A DNA stretch of 64,000 bases from Terriglobia bacterium (GTDB taxonomy: Bacteria > Acidobacteriota > Terriglobia > Terriglobales > Acidobacteriaceae), in the NCBI GenBank assembly GCA_020073215.1, contig JAIQFO010000001.1:186001-250000 (forward strand), read 5' to 3'. Both the position numbers and the translations under genes were made by a program. How positions within the stretch are numbered: position 1 is the first letter of the stretch; each line of letters opens with the position of its first letter. Below are positions 25,813 to 34,893 of this stretch, in pieces. A model generated the notes under the pieces. The model saw only the letters and a program-made list of their open reading frames with translations, did no database searches and was not told the DNA's origin.

Positions 25813-27072
25813 TTAGTTCTGGTTCGGATTATCGTCCCGCCGCTTCAGCGTCGGCCGATCGTCGTCGCTCTTGTCCGAACCGTTCGACGTCTTGTCGTTG
25901 GTGGAAGTACGCCGCAGGCTAGGCTTGTTCCCATCCTTCTCTTCGATCACCTTGTGCCGGTTCTCGATGACGGCCAGCCGCGACTTCACGTCGTCAAACT
26001 CCGAGGTGGAAACGACGTATTGCGCTCGCGCGGGCAGGATCGTCGCGATCTCCTGTTGCGACTTCTCGATGCGGTCAGGCGTCTGGGGGTGCGATGCAAA
26101 CGCCTTGGCGAGGGTGCCCGGCTTCTTCTTCTCTTTTGCCTGCAGCTTTTCAAAGAAGCTGACGAAAGCTTGCGGATCATATCCGGTTTTGTACATGTAT
26201 TGCAAGCCGAGGTAGTCGGCTTCCGCTTCGAAACTGCGCTGGAATTTCATGAACGTCAGCGGCAAAGCCAGGCCACTGGCTTCGTAAATTCCGTAACCTA
26301 TCCCACCCCCGACGAAAATCAGCGGAATGGTGCCGATTTGCGCCCAATTCCCGCGCGTCATCTGCCGGGTTCCGTGGCGGGCGGCTACGTGCGCGATCTC
26401 ATGTGCCATCACCCCGGCTAGTTCAGCCTCTTCGTCCGCTGCCAGGATCAAGCCCGAGTTCACGTAGAAGAATCCACCGGGGAGCGCAAACGCGTTCACC
26501 TCGTCGGAGTCGATCACCTTGATGGTGAAAGGCACTTGCGCGTCGGAATTGCGCACCAGGTTCTGACCGATGCGGTTGACGTACTCGGTGACCACCGGGT
26601 CCTGAACCAGTTTCACACTCTGCTCGACCTGCATCGCATATTGCTGACCCATCTTGATCTCGGTTTCGAGCGAGTACCAGTTGCCCATGCCGCGCCCGCC
26701 GACCTTGCGGTTGCCAATGGCATCCACGTCCTTCTTACTTCCGTCGTGCTTGACCTTGCTGTCGTCTGGCTCCTGAATGGGAGGTGGTTCCGTGGGAGCC
26801 GCCTCACCGCTGGTCGCAGAGGAGTCCGCAGGTGGTGCCGGAGTTTGACTGGGGGTTGCCGTGGGATCCTGCGGCTGAGCCGGCGTCGAGCCCGTGGTTG
26901 AACCGGCTGTGGGCTGCGGGTTCTGCGGCGGCGCGGTCTGGTCTGATGATGTCTGCGGCTGCGTTGCTGGCGGTTGCGGGTTAGAAGTCTGCGAGGTTTG
27001 ATTCTGCGCCAGCGCGGGCACCGCCATCAGCGCGAGTAAACTCAGGGAAATCAGCACCTTACGGAAGTTCAT
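25813..27072 (-). CDS. Exported M48-family zinc metalloprotease (BepA/LoiP-like)
   Basis: 419 residues. A signal peptide (MNFRKVLISLSLLALMAVPA, cleavage after LAQ) is followed by an unusual linker of about 75 residues (25-100) made almost only of P, Q, T, S and A. The protease domain has HEIAH at 224-228 and the third zinc ligand E282 in the ExxxD motif (FEAEADYLG). LPGGFFYVNSGLI is typical of BepA, a periplasmic quality-control protease for outer-membrane proteins, but BepA's C-terminal TPR repeats are missing; instead the protein ends in a charged, disordered tail. Alone and convergent with the upstream gene. Confidence 0.88.
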   Translation of the reverse strand: MNFRKVLISLSLLALMAVPALAQNQTSQTSNPQPPATQPQTSSDQTAPPQNPQPTAGSTTGSTPAQPQDPTATPSQTPAPPADSSATSGEAAPTEPPPIQEPDDSKVKHDGSKKDVDAIGNRKVGGRGMGNWYSLETEIKMGQQYAMQVEQSVKLVQDPVVTEYVNRIGQNLVRNSDAQVPFTIKVIDSDEVNAFALPGGFFYVNSGLILAADEEAELAGVMAHEIAHVAARHGTRQMTRGNWAQIGTIPLIFVGGGIGYGIYEASGLALPLTFMKFQRSFEAEADYLGLQYMYKTGYDPQAFVSFFEKLQAKEKKKPGTLAKAFASHPQTPDRIEKSQQEIATILPARAQYVVSTSEFDDVKSRLAVIENRHKVIEEKDGNKPSLRRTSTNDKTSNGSDKSDDDRPTLKRRDDNPNQN

Positions 27073-27367
27073 TTGAGCACCCCGTGGAAGCTCAGTCGGC
27101 TCAGACGATTATACCTCCGAATAGCAAGGCGGGCTCGACGGAGTTTCCCACCTAGTTGGACGCCGCCTCGCGCTGGAAAGTTACCCGTTATTTTCACGGA
27201 ACGCGGCAGTTGGGGTTCTTTTCGAAGACGCTGGTGCAACGGGTGCCTAAGATCGCCTTTGCGGTTGTTCCCTTCCTGATTGATTTCGTCACTTCGCGGG
27301 CCAGCGCCCTTTGCGTTTTTCGGCCGCCGGTGTACCATAGCGCGTTTTCGGAAAGAGGAACCCAGTT

Positions 27368-28663
27368 ATGTTGGACCGTCGCAGCTTCCTCTCGTCGGCT
27401 TTCACATCATCGCTCGCCGTAAGCGCCGGCCTGGCTTGGCGCGGAAATTTGTGGGCGCAACTTGAGTCATTGCCGTCCAAGCTGCCCGAGCGCTCCCTTT
27501 TCGACCACGACGAAGACGCCTACTGGCGCGAACTCCGCCAGCAGTTCCTGATTCCCGCAGACGAGATCTACCTCAATAACGGCACCGTCGGCTCCAGCCC
27601 CGCGCCCGTACTGCGCGCGGTATTTGAGGGCTATGAAGCGTGCGAAAAGCTAAACGAGGCCGATCCTGAGGATTATCCCATCTGGGGATATGCCTCGTGG
27701 AACCAGTTCCGCGATCCGTTGGCAGCGTTTGTTGGCTGCAACCGCGACGAGATCGCGCTTCTCAGAAATGCCACCGAGGCCAACAGCTACATTGCGAACG
27801 GCGTCGATCTGAAGCCTGGCGACGAAGTGCTGATGACCGACCAGGAGCATCCCGGAGGCGAGCACCCTTGGAATTTGCGGGCAAAACGTTACGGGATCGT
27901 GGTGAAGAAGGTCGCGCTGCCGAAACCGGTAGAGAATCCCGCGCAGGCGCTGAACCTGTTCCGCGACGCCATTACGCCGCGCACCCGCGTTTTGTTCTTC
28001 AGCCACATCAGTACGTTTTCCGGAGTCGTGCTGCCTGCCAGAGAACTTTGTGCACTCGCTCGCAGCAAAGGAATTATTTCCGCTGTGGATGGAGCCCACG
28101 TTCCGGGAATGTTGCGGTTGAACCTGCACGGACTCGGGTGCGACATGTATTCCTCAAGCCCACACAAATGGTTGCAGGCTCCCAAGGGCTCGGGATTTCT
28201 TTATGTGCGCGACGAGATGATTGACCGCGTGTGGAACACAATCGCAACCGAGGGTTGGGACGACGTAAAGCTCCGCGCCGAACGGTTCCAGCGCATCGGC
28301 AGCTCGAACGTGCCCGCACTGTGGGGACTGCGAGCCTCGATTCAACTGGCCAACGACATCGGAATGGACCGGATCGAACGCCGCCACCGCCAGCTCTGCG
28401 ACTACGTTCTAGCAGCCATGATCAAGCGCGGCGCGGTGTCGTGGACCTCTCCGGATCCCTCGATGCGCTGCGCGATAGCAACTGTAAACGTGCCGCCGCT
28501 CGTTCGGATGGACCTCGAAAACTGGATGTGGAAGGAGAAGAAGATTCGCATTCGCGGCGCCGAACCACACAAGCTGCGGCTATCCACTCCTTACTATCTG
28601 TCGAAGCAAGACATTGACCGGTTTTTGGATGCCTTTGACGAGTACAAGAAGTCGAAGGGTTAG
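27368..28663 (+). CDS. Tat-exported class V aminotransferase/IPN-epimerase-like enzyme
   Basis: 431 residues. The N-terminus MLDRRSFLSSAFTSSLAVSAG has the twin-arginine pattern (RRSFL plus hydrophobic stretch), so a PLP enzyme is folded in the cytoplasm and exported. The fold-type I core shows DEIYLNNGTVGSSP (N-terminal substrate loop), DGAHVPG with D241 pairing with the PLP nitrogen, and the PLP lysine K267 in SSSPHKWLQAPKGSGFL. The closest families are isopenicillin N epimerase-like and cysteine desulfurase-like proteins; it lacks the catalytic cysteine loop expected of a desulfurase. The substrate is unknown. Confidence 0.87.
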   Translation: MLDRRSFLSSAFTSSLAVSAGLAWRGNLWAQLESLPSKLPERSLFDHDEDAYWRELRQQFLIPADEIYLNNGTVGSSPAPVLRAVFEGYEACEKLNEADPEDYPIWGYASWNQFRDPLAAFVGCNRDEIALLRNATEANSYIANGVDLKPGDEVLMTDQEHPGGEHPWNLRAKRYGIVVKKVALPKPVENPAQALNLFRDAITPRTRVLFFSHISTFSGVVLPARELCALARSKGIISAVDGAHVPGMLRLNLHGLGCDMYSSSPHKWLQAPKGSGFLYVRDEMIDRVWNTIATEGWDDVKLRAERFQRIGSSNVPALWGLRASIQLANDIGMDRIERRHRQLCDYVLAAMIKRGAVSWTSPDPSMRCAIATVNVPPLVRMDLENWMWKEKKIRIRGAEPHKLRLSTPYYLSKQDIDRFLDAFDEYKKSKG

Positions 28664-28720
28664 CTCGCGACCTCGGCGTCCCACCTTGGGTGGCTGACGG
28701 CTGAGAGCCCATCTGCGTGT

Positions 28721-31600
28721 TCAGCGGTGGCGCTCCATGGTTGGCATTGGAACGCTGCCTTTTGCATCCTGCCACAGGATCGCATTCAGCTTCCTGGCAT
28801 CGATCGCATCGGGCCGGGAAAAATTCATCCGCGAGGATTCCTTCGCTCCGGCAGCTTTCTTTTCGTTCACCTGATAGATCAGCCCGCTGCGCAGATTCTT
28901 GTCGTCGGCGGTATAGGGCGGCTGCGTTCCCGGACCCGCGAACAGCAGCGCCATGAGCGGCGCGTGCGCGTCGAACAGATTCATCGGGGACAATCCGAGC
29001 AGCGATTCCATCGTGTGGATCACGCTCACCGTGGTGTAGAAGTTATGGTCGACAAACGGCTGGGTCGCGCGCGGCGAATACTTGCTGATGACCAAGGCGA
29101 TCGACCGATGAGCGTCAACGTGGTCGGCGCCGTCCTGTGCATCGTCTTCGACTACGAAGATGGCGGTGTCGTCCCAATAGGAACTATGGGAGACGGCATC
29201 GACCACGCGGCCGAGCGCCAGGTCATTATCGGCGACCGAGGCCCGCGGCGTCGGCTTGCCGGAGCGCGTGCCTCCGGTGTGATCGTCGGGGAGGTAGAGC
29301 AGGGTGAACCGGGGCAGCTCCTTGGCGGTTCCCTGCGCTTTCACAAATTCGTCGAACTCGCGCAGAAATTCGGCGGCGCGGAGCTGGTCGGGATAGTCGA
29401 CATTGAAGTCAGGAAATTGCGGATCGTAGTGGTCGCGCAGGGCGGCCTTGGTCGGGCGCATGCGCTTCAGCTGCGGGATCGGCCACGGCCACGGGCTCGG
29501 CCCGCCGTGCGGGTTGCCGACATTCTTAGGTAAAGGATCCCCCTGCTTGATTTCGGCCACCGGGCAGGTCGCTGACGAGGGAGACGGCGTGCCTTCCTTC
29601 GGCGAACCCATCGTCATTTTCGGCGACTTCTTATTCTTGCACCACACGGCGGCGATGAATTCTCCATAGATGCGATAAGTGAGGTTGCTGCGGGCGAGGT
29701 TGTCCCAGAGGAAGCCGGTGCCGGGATCGTCCACGTCGGGGATCCCCTGCTCGAGCGGAAATTCTTCGGCAACGCTGCCGCCGGAATCGTAGGTGCGCTC
29801 CTTGCTGCGATAGCCGATGGGCCAGGTCTTCTCGTTGTAGTCCGAGGTGGTCGAGGCGGTGGACCAGAGGTGGCCGTCGCCGGAAACTTCGCCGCTGTCG
29901 TAGAAGTTGTCGAGCACTCCGAACTGTAGCGCGAGTTTGTGCTCGTTCGGAGTGATGTCGGCGCCGTACATGGTGAGCGAAGGGTCGCCGTCGCCTGCGG
30001 GCAGGTCGCCGAGAATCTGATCGTAGGTGCGATTTTCTTTCAGTACATAGATCACGTGTCGGATGGGATTGCTTCCGCCGGCAAATGCAAACTTGAACTT
30101 GCCACCGTCGGAATGGATGAGATTGTCTTGCTCGACCTGGTGCGTGTAGGCAGCTAGATTCTTGTCGATGTCGGCGAGCCTCAGGCGCTGGATGGAACCG
30201 CCGATCAGAGTTGGGATGTAGGGATGCTCTTTTCGCTTGCGCTCACCTTTTAGCGTGCTCTGCATGTTGTTGGGGCCGCTGCCCTGGCCTTTGGCGGTGG
30301 CGATGACGAGGTCGTTGCCCGCGATCGCTAGCGCGCTGGGATACCACTCGGTGGGGATAAGACCGAGGGGCACAGGACTGACATCAGGCGCAATGAATGT
30401 GGAGCGGCCCGAGAGTCGCTTTCTCTCTTGTTCCACCGTACTCAGATCAAATACGGCGACCGCGTCGAGCGCGGCCATGGCGGCGTACAAGCGCTCTCCG
30501 TCCGCTGAAAGGGCTATTGCCTCCGGAACTGTACCTACGGCAACTTCGGACCCTACGTGAATTCGGGAGTAAATCTGAAAAAACCTTCCCTGTTGAAGGT
30601 CGATGGCGACGACGCTGTCAACATTGCTCAAGGCAACGTACAGGATGTCCTCCTTTCGGCCCAGAACCATCGCGGTCGGATGCAAGCTGGGTGCCACCGG
30701 ATCTTTCCGCTGCCCCCAATCGGGCAGCACGGGAATCCAACGCGTGACCTTGCCAGTCTCAAGACTGAGTTCCGCCAGGGCGCCTCCGTTCCACAGGCTG
30801 ACCCAGGCTTTGGTTCCAGCTCTGTTGGCAATCACCGTGTACGGATACGCGCTCGGAATATAGCGGCTGCGGCTGAGATCGAACGACTGCACGATTTCGC
30901 CGGAACTTGCGTCGAGGACGATGACGTTGTCGGAAAGATTGTTGGCGATGAGCAGGCGGTCGCCCTTGGGGCCTGGGAGAACGGCGAGGCCGGCGGGATA
31001 TGGGAGCGCGGTTCCGGCGGGAGTTTTGCGCACGCCGAACGCGACTTCTTTCCCTTCGGCGATGGGCTGGGGCGGGATCTTGATAAAGCGTTCGGGCGTG
31101 ACTTTTCCGTCCGCGAATCTGTAGACCGCGATGCCGTTGCCGGTGCTCTTTGGCTTTTCGCCGGTGGGGTCGGTGATCGAGCCCATCGAGGCATAGAGAT
31201 GCTTGCCATCGCTCGAAAAAGCGAGACCGATGAAGTAGCTTTGGCGCGTGGAATACTCGTCGCTCAGGCGGTCGTCGGGAAAGTCGTGCAGTTGATTGTT
31301 GCTGAGATCGAGGATGGCGATCGACTGGCGCGCGCCCGCTTCCTGCGTGCCGTAGCCCTGGTTGAGCAGCGCGGCGTAGCGGCCATCGGGGCTGAGCGCG
31401 ATGGTCGTGGGAAAGCTGTTGGTGCGGGCGAGGTATCCCGGAACGGGGAGCGTCAGCTTCTTGCTGGTCGGAAGATTAATTAGGCGATGACGATCGGCGG
31501 CGCGTGCGACCACAAACACCGCAATAAGCGACGAAAGAGCGAGAACGGAGACAAGGGCGATTCTCTTCACGAGCGGTGGCCTCGGAAAGGTTTGTACCAT
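28721..31600 (-). CDS. Exported YncE-type beta-propeller fused to a phosphoesterase
   Basis: 959 residues. A membrane-spanning signal (about 12-34) leads to an N-terminal seven-bladed, lactonase/YncE-like propeller (about 55-480) with blade patterns such as RQSIAILDLSNN, NVIVLDASSGEIVQSF and DAVAVFDLSTVE. From residue 510 a phosphoesterase of the acid phosphatase/phospholipase C superfamily begins with the metal-binding ENRTYDQ (522-528); it continues through SGDGHLWST and ends with an LPDDHTGG / VEDDAQDGADHVDAHRS metal centre. It is probably periplasmic or cell-surface. The substrate is unknown; phosphate or phospholipid release is a guess from the family. Confidence 0.87.
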   Translation of the reverse strand: MVQTFPRPPLVKRIALVSVLALSSLIAVFVVARAADRHRLINLPTSKKLTLPVPGYLARTNSFPTTIALSPDGRYAALLNQGYGTQEAGARQSIAILDLSNNQLHDFPDDRLSDEYSTRQSYFIGLAFSSDGKHLYASMGSITDPTGEKPKSTGNGIAVYRFADGKVTPERFIKIPPQPIAEGKEVAFGVRKTPAGTALPYPAGLAVLPGPKGDRLLIANNLSDNVIVLDASSGEIVQSFDLSRSRYIPSAYPYTVIANRAGTKAWVSLWNGGALAELSLETGKVTRWIPVLPDWGQRKDPVAPSLHPTAMVLGRKEDILYVALSNVDSVVAIDLQQGRFFQIYSRIHVGSEVAVGTVPEAIALSADGERLYAAMAALDAVAVFDLSTVEQERKRLSGRSTFIAPDVSPVPLGLIPTEWYPSALAIAGNDLVIATAKGQGSGPNNMQSTLKGERKRKEHPYIPTLIGGSIQRLRLADIDKNLAAYTHQVEQDNLIHSDGGKFKFAFAGGSNPIRHVIYVLKENRTYDQILGDLPAGDGDPSLTMYGADITPNEHKLALQFGVLDNFYDSGEVSGDGHLWSTASTTSDYNEKTWPIGYRSKERTYDSGGSVAEEFPLEQGIPDVDDPGTGFLWDNLARSNLTYRIYGEFIAAVWCKNKKSPKMTMGSPKEGTPSPSSATCPVAEIKQGDPLPKNVGNPHGGPSPWPWPIPQLKRMRPTKAALRDHYDPQFPDFNVDYPDQLRAAEFLREFDEFVKAQGTAKELPRFTLLYLPDDHTGGTRSGKPTPRASVADNDLALGRVVDAVSHSSYWDDTAIFVVEDDAQDGADHVDAHRSIALVISKYSPRATQPFVDHNFYTTVSVIHTMESLLGLSPMNLFDAHAPLMALLFAGPGTQPPYTADDKNLRSGLIYQVNEKKAAGAKESSRMNFSRPDAIDARKLNAILWQDAKGSVPMPTMERHR

Positions 31601-31636
31601 TCGCAGCGTGAGGGAGGCAAACGGTCACTTCGTCTT

Positions 31637-31978
31637 TCAGCGCAGGCCGAGCAGAACCGCGACATACTGCCGTACTTTGTTGACTAACGCAGGCGCAGCC
31701 TTAGAGTGGAATTTCGCCTTGCGACCAGCCCAATCCATGCTCTTCAACTGATCGACGAGAACCGCTCCCTCTACCTGGTCAACGGTGACGGGGAGAGCGA
31801 AGGGATAGGGTTTGCGCTTGCTCGTGAGCGGACAAACCACGGCAAGGCCGCTGGCGCGATTGTAGCTTTGATCCGTCAGCACCAATGCCGGGCGTCGCTT
31901 GGCTTGTTTGCGGCCAATTTGCGGATCGAAATCCATCATCACGATATCGCCAGCTTCCGGAGCGTAAGAAGTCACCAT
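31637..31978 (-). CDS. mazF: MazF/PemK-type endoribonuclease toxin
   Basis: 113 residues. The MazF fold is shown by GDIVMMDFDPQIGRKQAKRRPALVL, the conserved PLTSK at strand 3, and VLVDQLKSMDW, which supplies the conserved DQ...S region. MazF toxins cleave mRNA at short motifs and stop translation until neutralised. The start (31978) overlaps the end of the antitoxin gene by 7 bases, so the pair is coupled, with antitoxin first. The catalytic arginine (RRPALVL) and the threonine in PLTS are both present, so it looks active. Confidence 0.92.
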   Translation of the reverse strand: MVTSYAPEAGDIVMMDFDPQIGRKQAKRRPALVLTDQSYNRASGLAVVCPLTSKRKPYPFALPVTVDQVEGAVLVDQLKSMDWAGRKAKFHSKAAPALVNKVRQYVAVLLGLR

Positions 31979-32217
31979 TCCACAGCTTCCTTCCCCACTT
32001 CCGCGCCGACCGCGATCTCGGTGTAGCGGTTCTCGGGCGTGATCTGGGAAACAAGTTGCGCGAGCGTGGGAATCTGTGTTGGCCGGCGCAGTTCGACGTG
32101 GCCCTCAGTGGCTTCGATCTCCAGGGAATCACCTTCCTTCAACCTGGCTTCCTCAACCACGGGCTTGGGAATGCGTACAGCCAGGCTGTTGCCCCACTTG
32201 ACCATCTGCGTCTTCAT
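31972..32217 (-). CDS. mazE: MazE/AbrB-type antitoxin
   Basis: An 81-residue swapped-hairpin AbrB DNA-binding protein: MKTQMVKWGNSLAVRIPKPV, then EEARLKEGDSLEIEATEGHVEL. The C-terminal tail (LVSQITPENRYTEIAVGAE) is the usual toxin-binding strand. The ATG at 32217 is chosen because GGAAGGAG lies nine bases upstream; an ATG at 32241 adds eight unrelated residues. As in other mazEF loci it should neutralise MazF and repress its own promoter; a perfect palindrome lies 40 bases upstream. Confidence 0.92.
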   Translation of the reverse strand: MKTQMVKWGNSLAVRIPKPVVEEARLKEGDSLEIEATEGHVELRRPTQIPTLAQLVSQITPENRYTEIAVGAEVGKEAVEW

Positions 32218-32243
32218 ATCCTCGCTCCTTCCCCATAACACAT

Positions 32244-32275
32244 AGTATATCCCACTGTATCTACGTTATAGATAC
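32244..32275 (-). promoter_or_regulatory. mazEF promoter with perfect GTATCTA-N5-TAGATAC operator
   Basis: GTATCTA (32257-32263) and TAGATAC (32269-32275) are perfect complements around CGTTA. Just downstream in the mazE direction is TATACT (32249-32244), a good -10, and the palindrome covers the -35 zone. This is the classical layout for MazE autorepression; the binding itself is inferred. Confidence 0.65.
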
Positions 32276-32331
32276 CCACGAATGAAGCCAGATTTCCCAA
32301 GCCCGAGCAAGCCAGTGTTGTTCAGCGATCT

Positions 32332-32358
32332 GAGACGGGGCGAGCCCCGTCTCTACGA
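32332..32358. repeat. Single hairpin of the 'GAGACGGGGC' family
   Basis: GAGACGGGGCGAGCCCCGTC followed by TCTAC: one half-unit of the repeat, between mazEF and the end of the transketolase gene. Confidence 0.75.
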
Positions 32359-32426
32359 GAACCAGGCTTCTTTCCGCTGGCTGCGAAGCCTTGCTCCACC
32401 TGAGATTTGTGCCATGGCTGCTGGCC

Positions 32427-34493
32427 TTACTTCGTCCCCACCAAGTGCACTTCCGACACCGGCGGCCCGGTTTGCGACTTCTTTACCCCGATCAGCTCAA
32501 CTGCTTTGGCGGCAATGTGTTCGGCGGATACTTCAAACTCTTTAATTAACTCCCAGGGGGCCCCGGAATCTCCAAAACGGTCTTTCACGCCGATGGCGCC
32601 GGTGATGACGGGGATGCCGTAGAGCGCGGGCGATTGCGTGATGGCGCACGCAACCGGCCACGCCAGCGCACCGATCTGATGTTCTTCGGCAGTCAGCACG
32701 ACGCCGGTATCGCGGGCGGCGCGGACGACGGCTTCGGTGTCGAGCGGCTTGAGGGTGTGCAGGTTGAGGATGCGGGTTTCGTATCCGAAGTCTTGCTTCA
32801 GGATCCAGGCGGCGCGCATGGCTTCGGGAACCATAGGACCGCAGGCGGCGATGGTCAGATCTTCGCACTCGTCACGGTAGTCGGACTCGAGCTTCGTCTC
32901 GAAGGCTTCGATGAAGTTCGCGGCCTCGCGACGCAGGCGAATCGCGTTGGCTTTTCCGAAAACGAACGGCGTCTTTTCGTCGGTGACGATGGGCGTCGCC
33001 TCGCGGGCAAAACGGATGTACTTCGGGCCAACGTGCTTCAGCAGCAGGTAGTCGGTGGCCTTGCGGGTCTCGATGATGTCGCAGGGGACGACCACGCTCA
33101 TGTTGGGCAGTCCGCACATGGCGAAACAATCTTCGAGCGCCTGGTGGGTCGCGCCATCGGGGCCGACGCTGACTCCGCCGTGGGCTCCAGCGACCAGGAC
33201 GTTGAAATTGCCATAACAGATCGAGGTGCGAATCTGGTCGAGATTGCGGGCGGCGGCAAAGGTTGCGTAGGTGCCGAAGACGGGAAGCTTCCCTTCCCGG
33301 GCGAGTCCGGCGGCGGCTGAGGTGGCGGACTGCTCGGCGATGCCCATGCTGATCCAGCGCGCCTTGCGCTCGGGCTTACCGGCGTAGAATTCGCTGATGG
33401 TGATGGAGCCGGAAATGTCGAGCCCGAAGCAGACTACACGCGGATCGTCGCCATTGGCGGCGAGCGACTGGCCGAAGCCGAGGCGGGTCGGCTTCATCTG
33501 GACCTTCATGTTTTCGGTGGCGTTCCACCAGTAATTGCGGTGAAACTTTGGCATCTTGGCGTCGAGTTTGCGCTCGACCTCGGCTTGATATTTCTTGGCG
33601 TGGGCAAAAAGCTGCTCGACGGGAACCTGGCCTTCGAGCCCGAGTTCCTTCAACCCTTTGTTTAACTCTTCCAGGTTGGGCACTTTGCCGTGCCAGCCGG
33701 CAACGTCTTCCATGAAGCTGACGCCTTTGCCTTTGACCGTATTCGCAATGATGACGGTGGGCTTGCCCGATCCAGCTTTCGCTTTGGCATTCTCCAGGGC
33801 CTCGACGACCTGCTTCATGTCGTGTCCGTTGATGGTGACGACTTCCCATCCGAAGCTGCGATATTTATCTTCGAGCGGCTCGACGTTCATCACGTCTTTC
33901 ACCCAGCCGTCGATCTGCAGCCGGTTGCGGTCGACAATGCCGATGAGGTTGTCGAGCTTGAAATGGCCCGCTTCCATCGCGGCTTCCCAGATCTGGCCTT
34001 CCTGCTGTTCGCCGTCTCCCATGATGCAGAAGACGTGGTGATTTCTCTTGTCCAGCCGCGCGGCGAGCGCCATGCCGACGGCGATGCTCAGGCCCTGGCC
34101 GAGCGATCCGGTAGATACTTCAACGCCCGGCAGCTTGAGCCAGTGCGGGTGCCCCTGAAATTGCGAATAGAGCTTGCGCAGGAGAGCGACGTCTTCTTTC
34201 GGGCAGAACCCGGCGAAGGCGAGGCCGAGGTAGAGACTCGGCGCCTTGTGGCCCGTGGACCAGACGATGCGGTCGCGGTCGGGCCAGTTGGGATTCTTGG
34301 GATCGTGGTCGGCAACGCGAAGGTAGAGCGCGGCGGCGATATCCATGATGGAGAGCGTTCCGCCGGCGTGTCCGGAGGTGGCTGCGCACAGAACGGCCAG
34401 GTTGTAGCCGCGCATCAAGTTGGCCTGCTGTTTCAGTTCGTCAATGCTGTAGGAACGCAGAACTTCGCCGGTGTTTGAATTCTGAATAGACAT
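32427..34493 (-). CDS. tkt: Transketolase
   Basis: A thiamine-diphosphate enzyme that moves two-carbon units between sugar phosphates in the pentose phosphate pathway. The start at 34493 follows AAGGAG; the open frame above it lacks support. 688 residues: TSGHAGGTLSIMDIAAALYL opens the catalytic domain, VSTGSLGQGLSIAVGMAL and GDGEQQEGQIWEAAMEAGHF form the ThDP/magnesium motif (GDG...N, with N in VDRNRLQIDG), MGIAEQSATSAAAGLA holds the catalytic glutamate, and HGGVSVGPDGATHQALED is the substrate loop. The order resembles the archaeal/Thermotoga-like tandem form fused into one chain. Confidence 0.94.
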   Translation of the reverse strand: MSIQNSNTGEVLRSYSIDELKQQANLMRGYNLAVLCAATSGHAGGTLSIMDIAAALYLRVADHDPKNPNWPDRDRIVWSTGHKAPSLYLGLAFAGFCPKEDVALLRKLYSQFQGHPHWLKLPGVEVSTGSLGQGLSIAVGMALAARLDKRNHHVFCIMGDGEQQEGQIWEAAMEAGHFKLDNLIGIVDRNRLQIDGWVKDVMNVEPLEDKYRSFGWEVVTINGHDMKQVVEALENAKAKAGSGKPTVIIANTVKGKGVSFMEDVAGWHGKVPNLEELNKGLKELGLEGQVPVEQLFAHAKKYQAEVERKLDAKMPKFHRNYWWNATENMKVQMKPTRLGFGQSLAANGDDPRVVCFGLDISGSITISEFYAGKPERKARWISMGIAEQSATSAAAGLAREGKLPVFGTYATFAAARNLDQIRTSICYGNFNVLVAGAHGGVSVGPDGATHQALEDCFAMCGLPNMSVVVPCDIIETRKATDYLLLKHVGPKYIRFAREATPIVTDEKTPFVFGKANAIRLRREAANFIEAFETKLESDYRDECEDLTIAACGPMVPEAMRAAWILKQDFGYETRILNLHTLKPLDTEAVVRAARDTGVVLTAEEHQIGALAWPVACAITQSPALYGIPVITGAIGVKDRFGDSGAPWELIKEFEVSAEHIAAKAVELIGVKKSQTGPPVSEVHLVGTK

Positions 34494-34893
34494 GGGGTTG
34501 CTCCTTCGCGTACGCCGGGCGTCGGACAGGGCAAAAGACGGCGCATAGACTTGCAGATTGAGCGTAGACGGAGCGGTCGCAGCCATCAGTGAGCGAGATC
34601 ACAGGCGGGCGTGACACATGACAAAAACTCCCGTCCGGTCGGTCGGTTTTTCACCGCCGAGTCGCGGAGCACTCCGAGAGAATTCATGCAGAAACGCAGA
34701 TATGAATTGTGGGGTTAGGCTGCGCGCTCTCACGACATCACACTACCGCGCCCTGATCGCTTGCTGATTACGGCCCGGAAAACAAATAGCGCCGGCATCT
34801 TGCCGGCTGTCCCGAGGGCGTCTCGCCCTCGGCGCGGCGGGCGAGGACGCCCGCCGGACAGCCGCCGGGACGGCGGCGCTACCCTCAACCGCA
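34494..34893. other. 400-base intergenic region with a large GC-rich variant-B repeat
   Basis: No gene. Next to the transketolase start is an ordinary upstream tract. At 34788-34881 lies a symmetric repeat, with TAGCGCCG at its left end and CGGCGCTA at its right end, enclosing GAGGGCGTCTCGCCCTC and GGCGGGCGAGGACGCCCGCC hairpins. This is a long form of the variant-B repeat. Confidence 0.7.
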
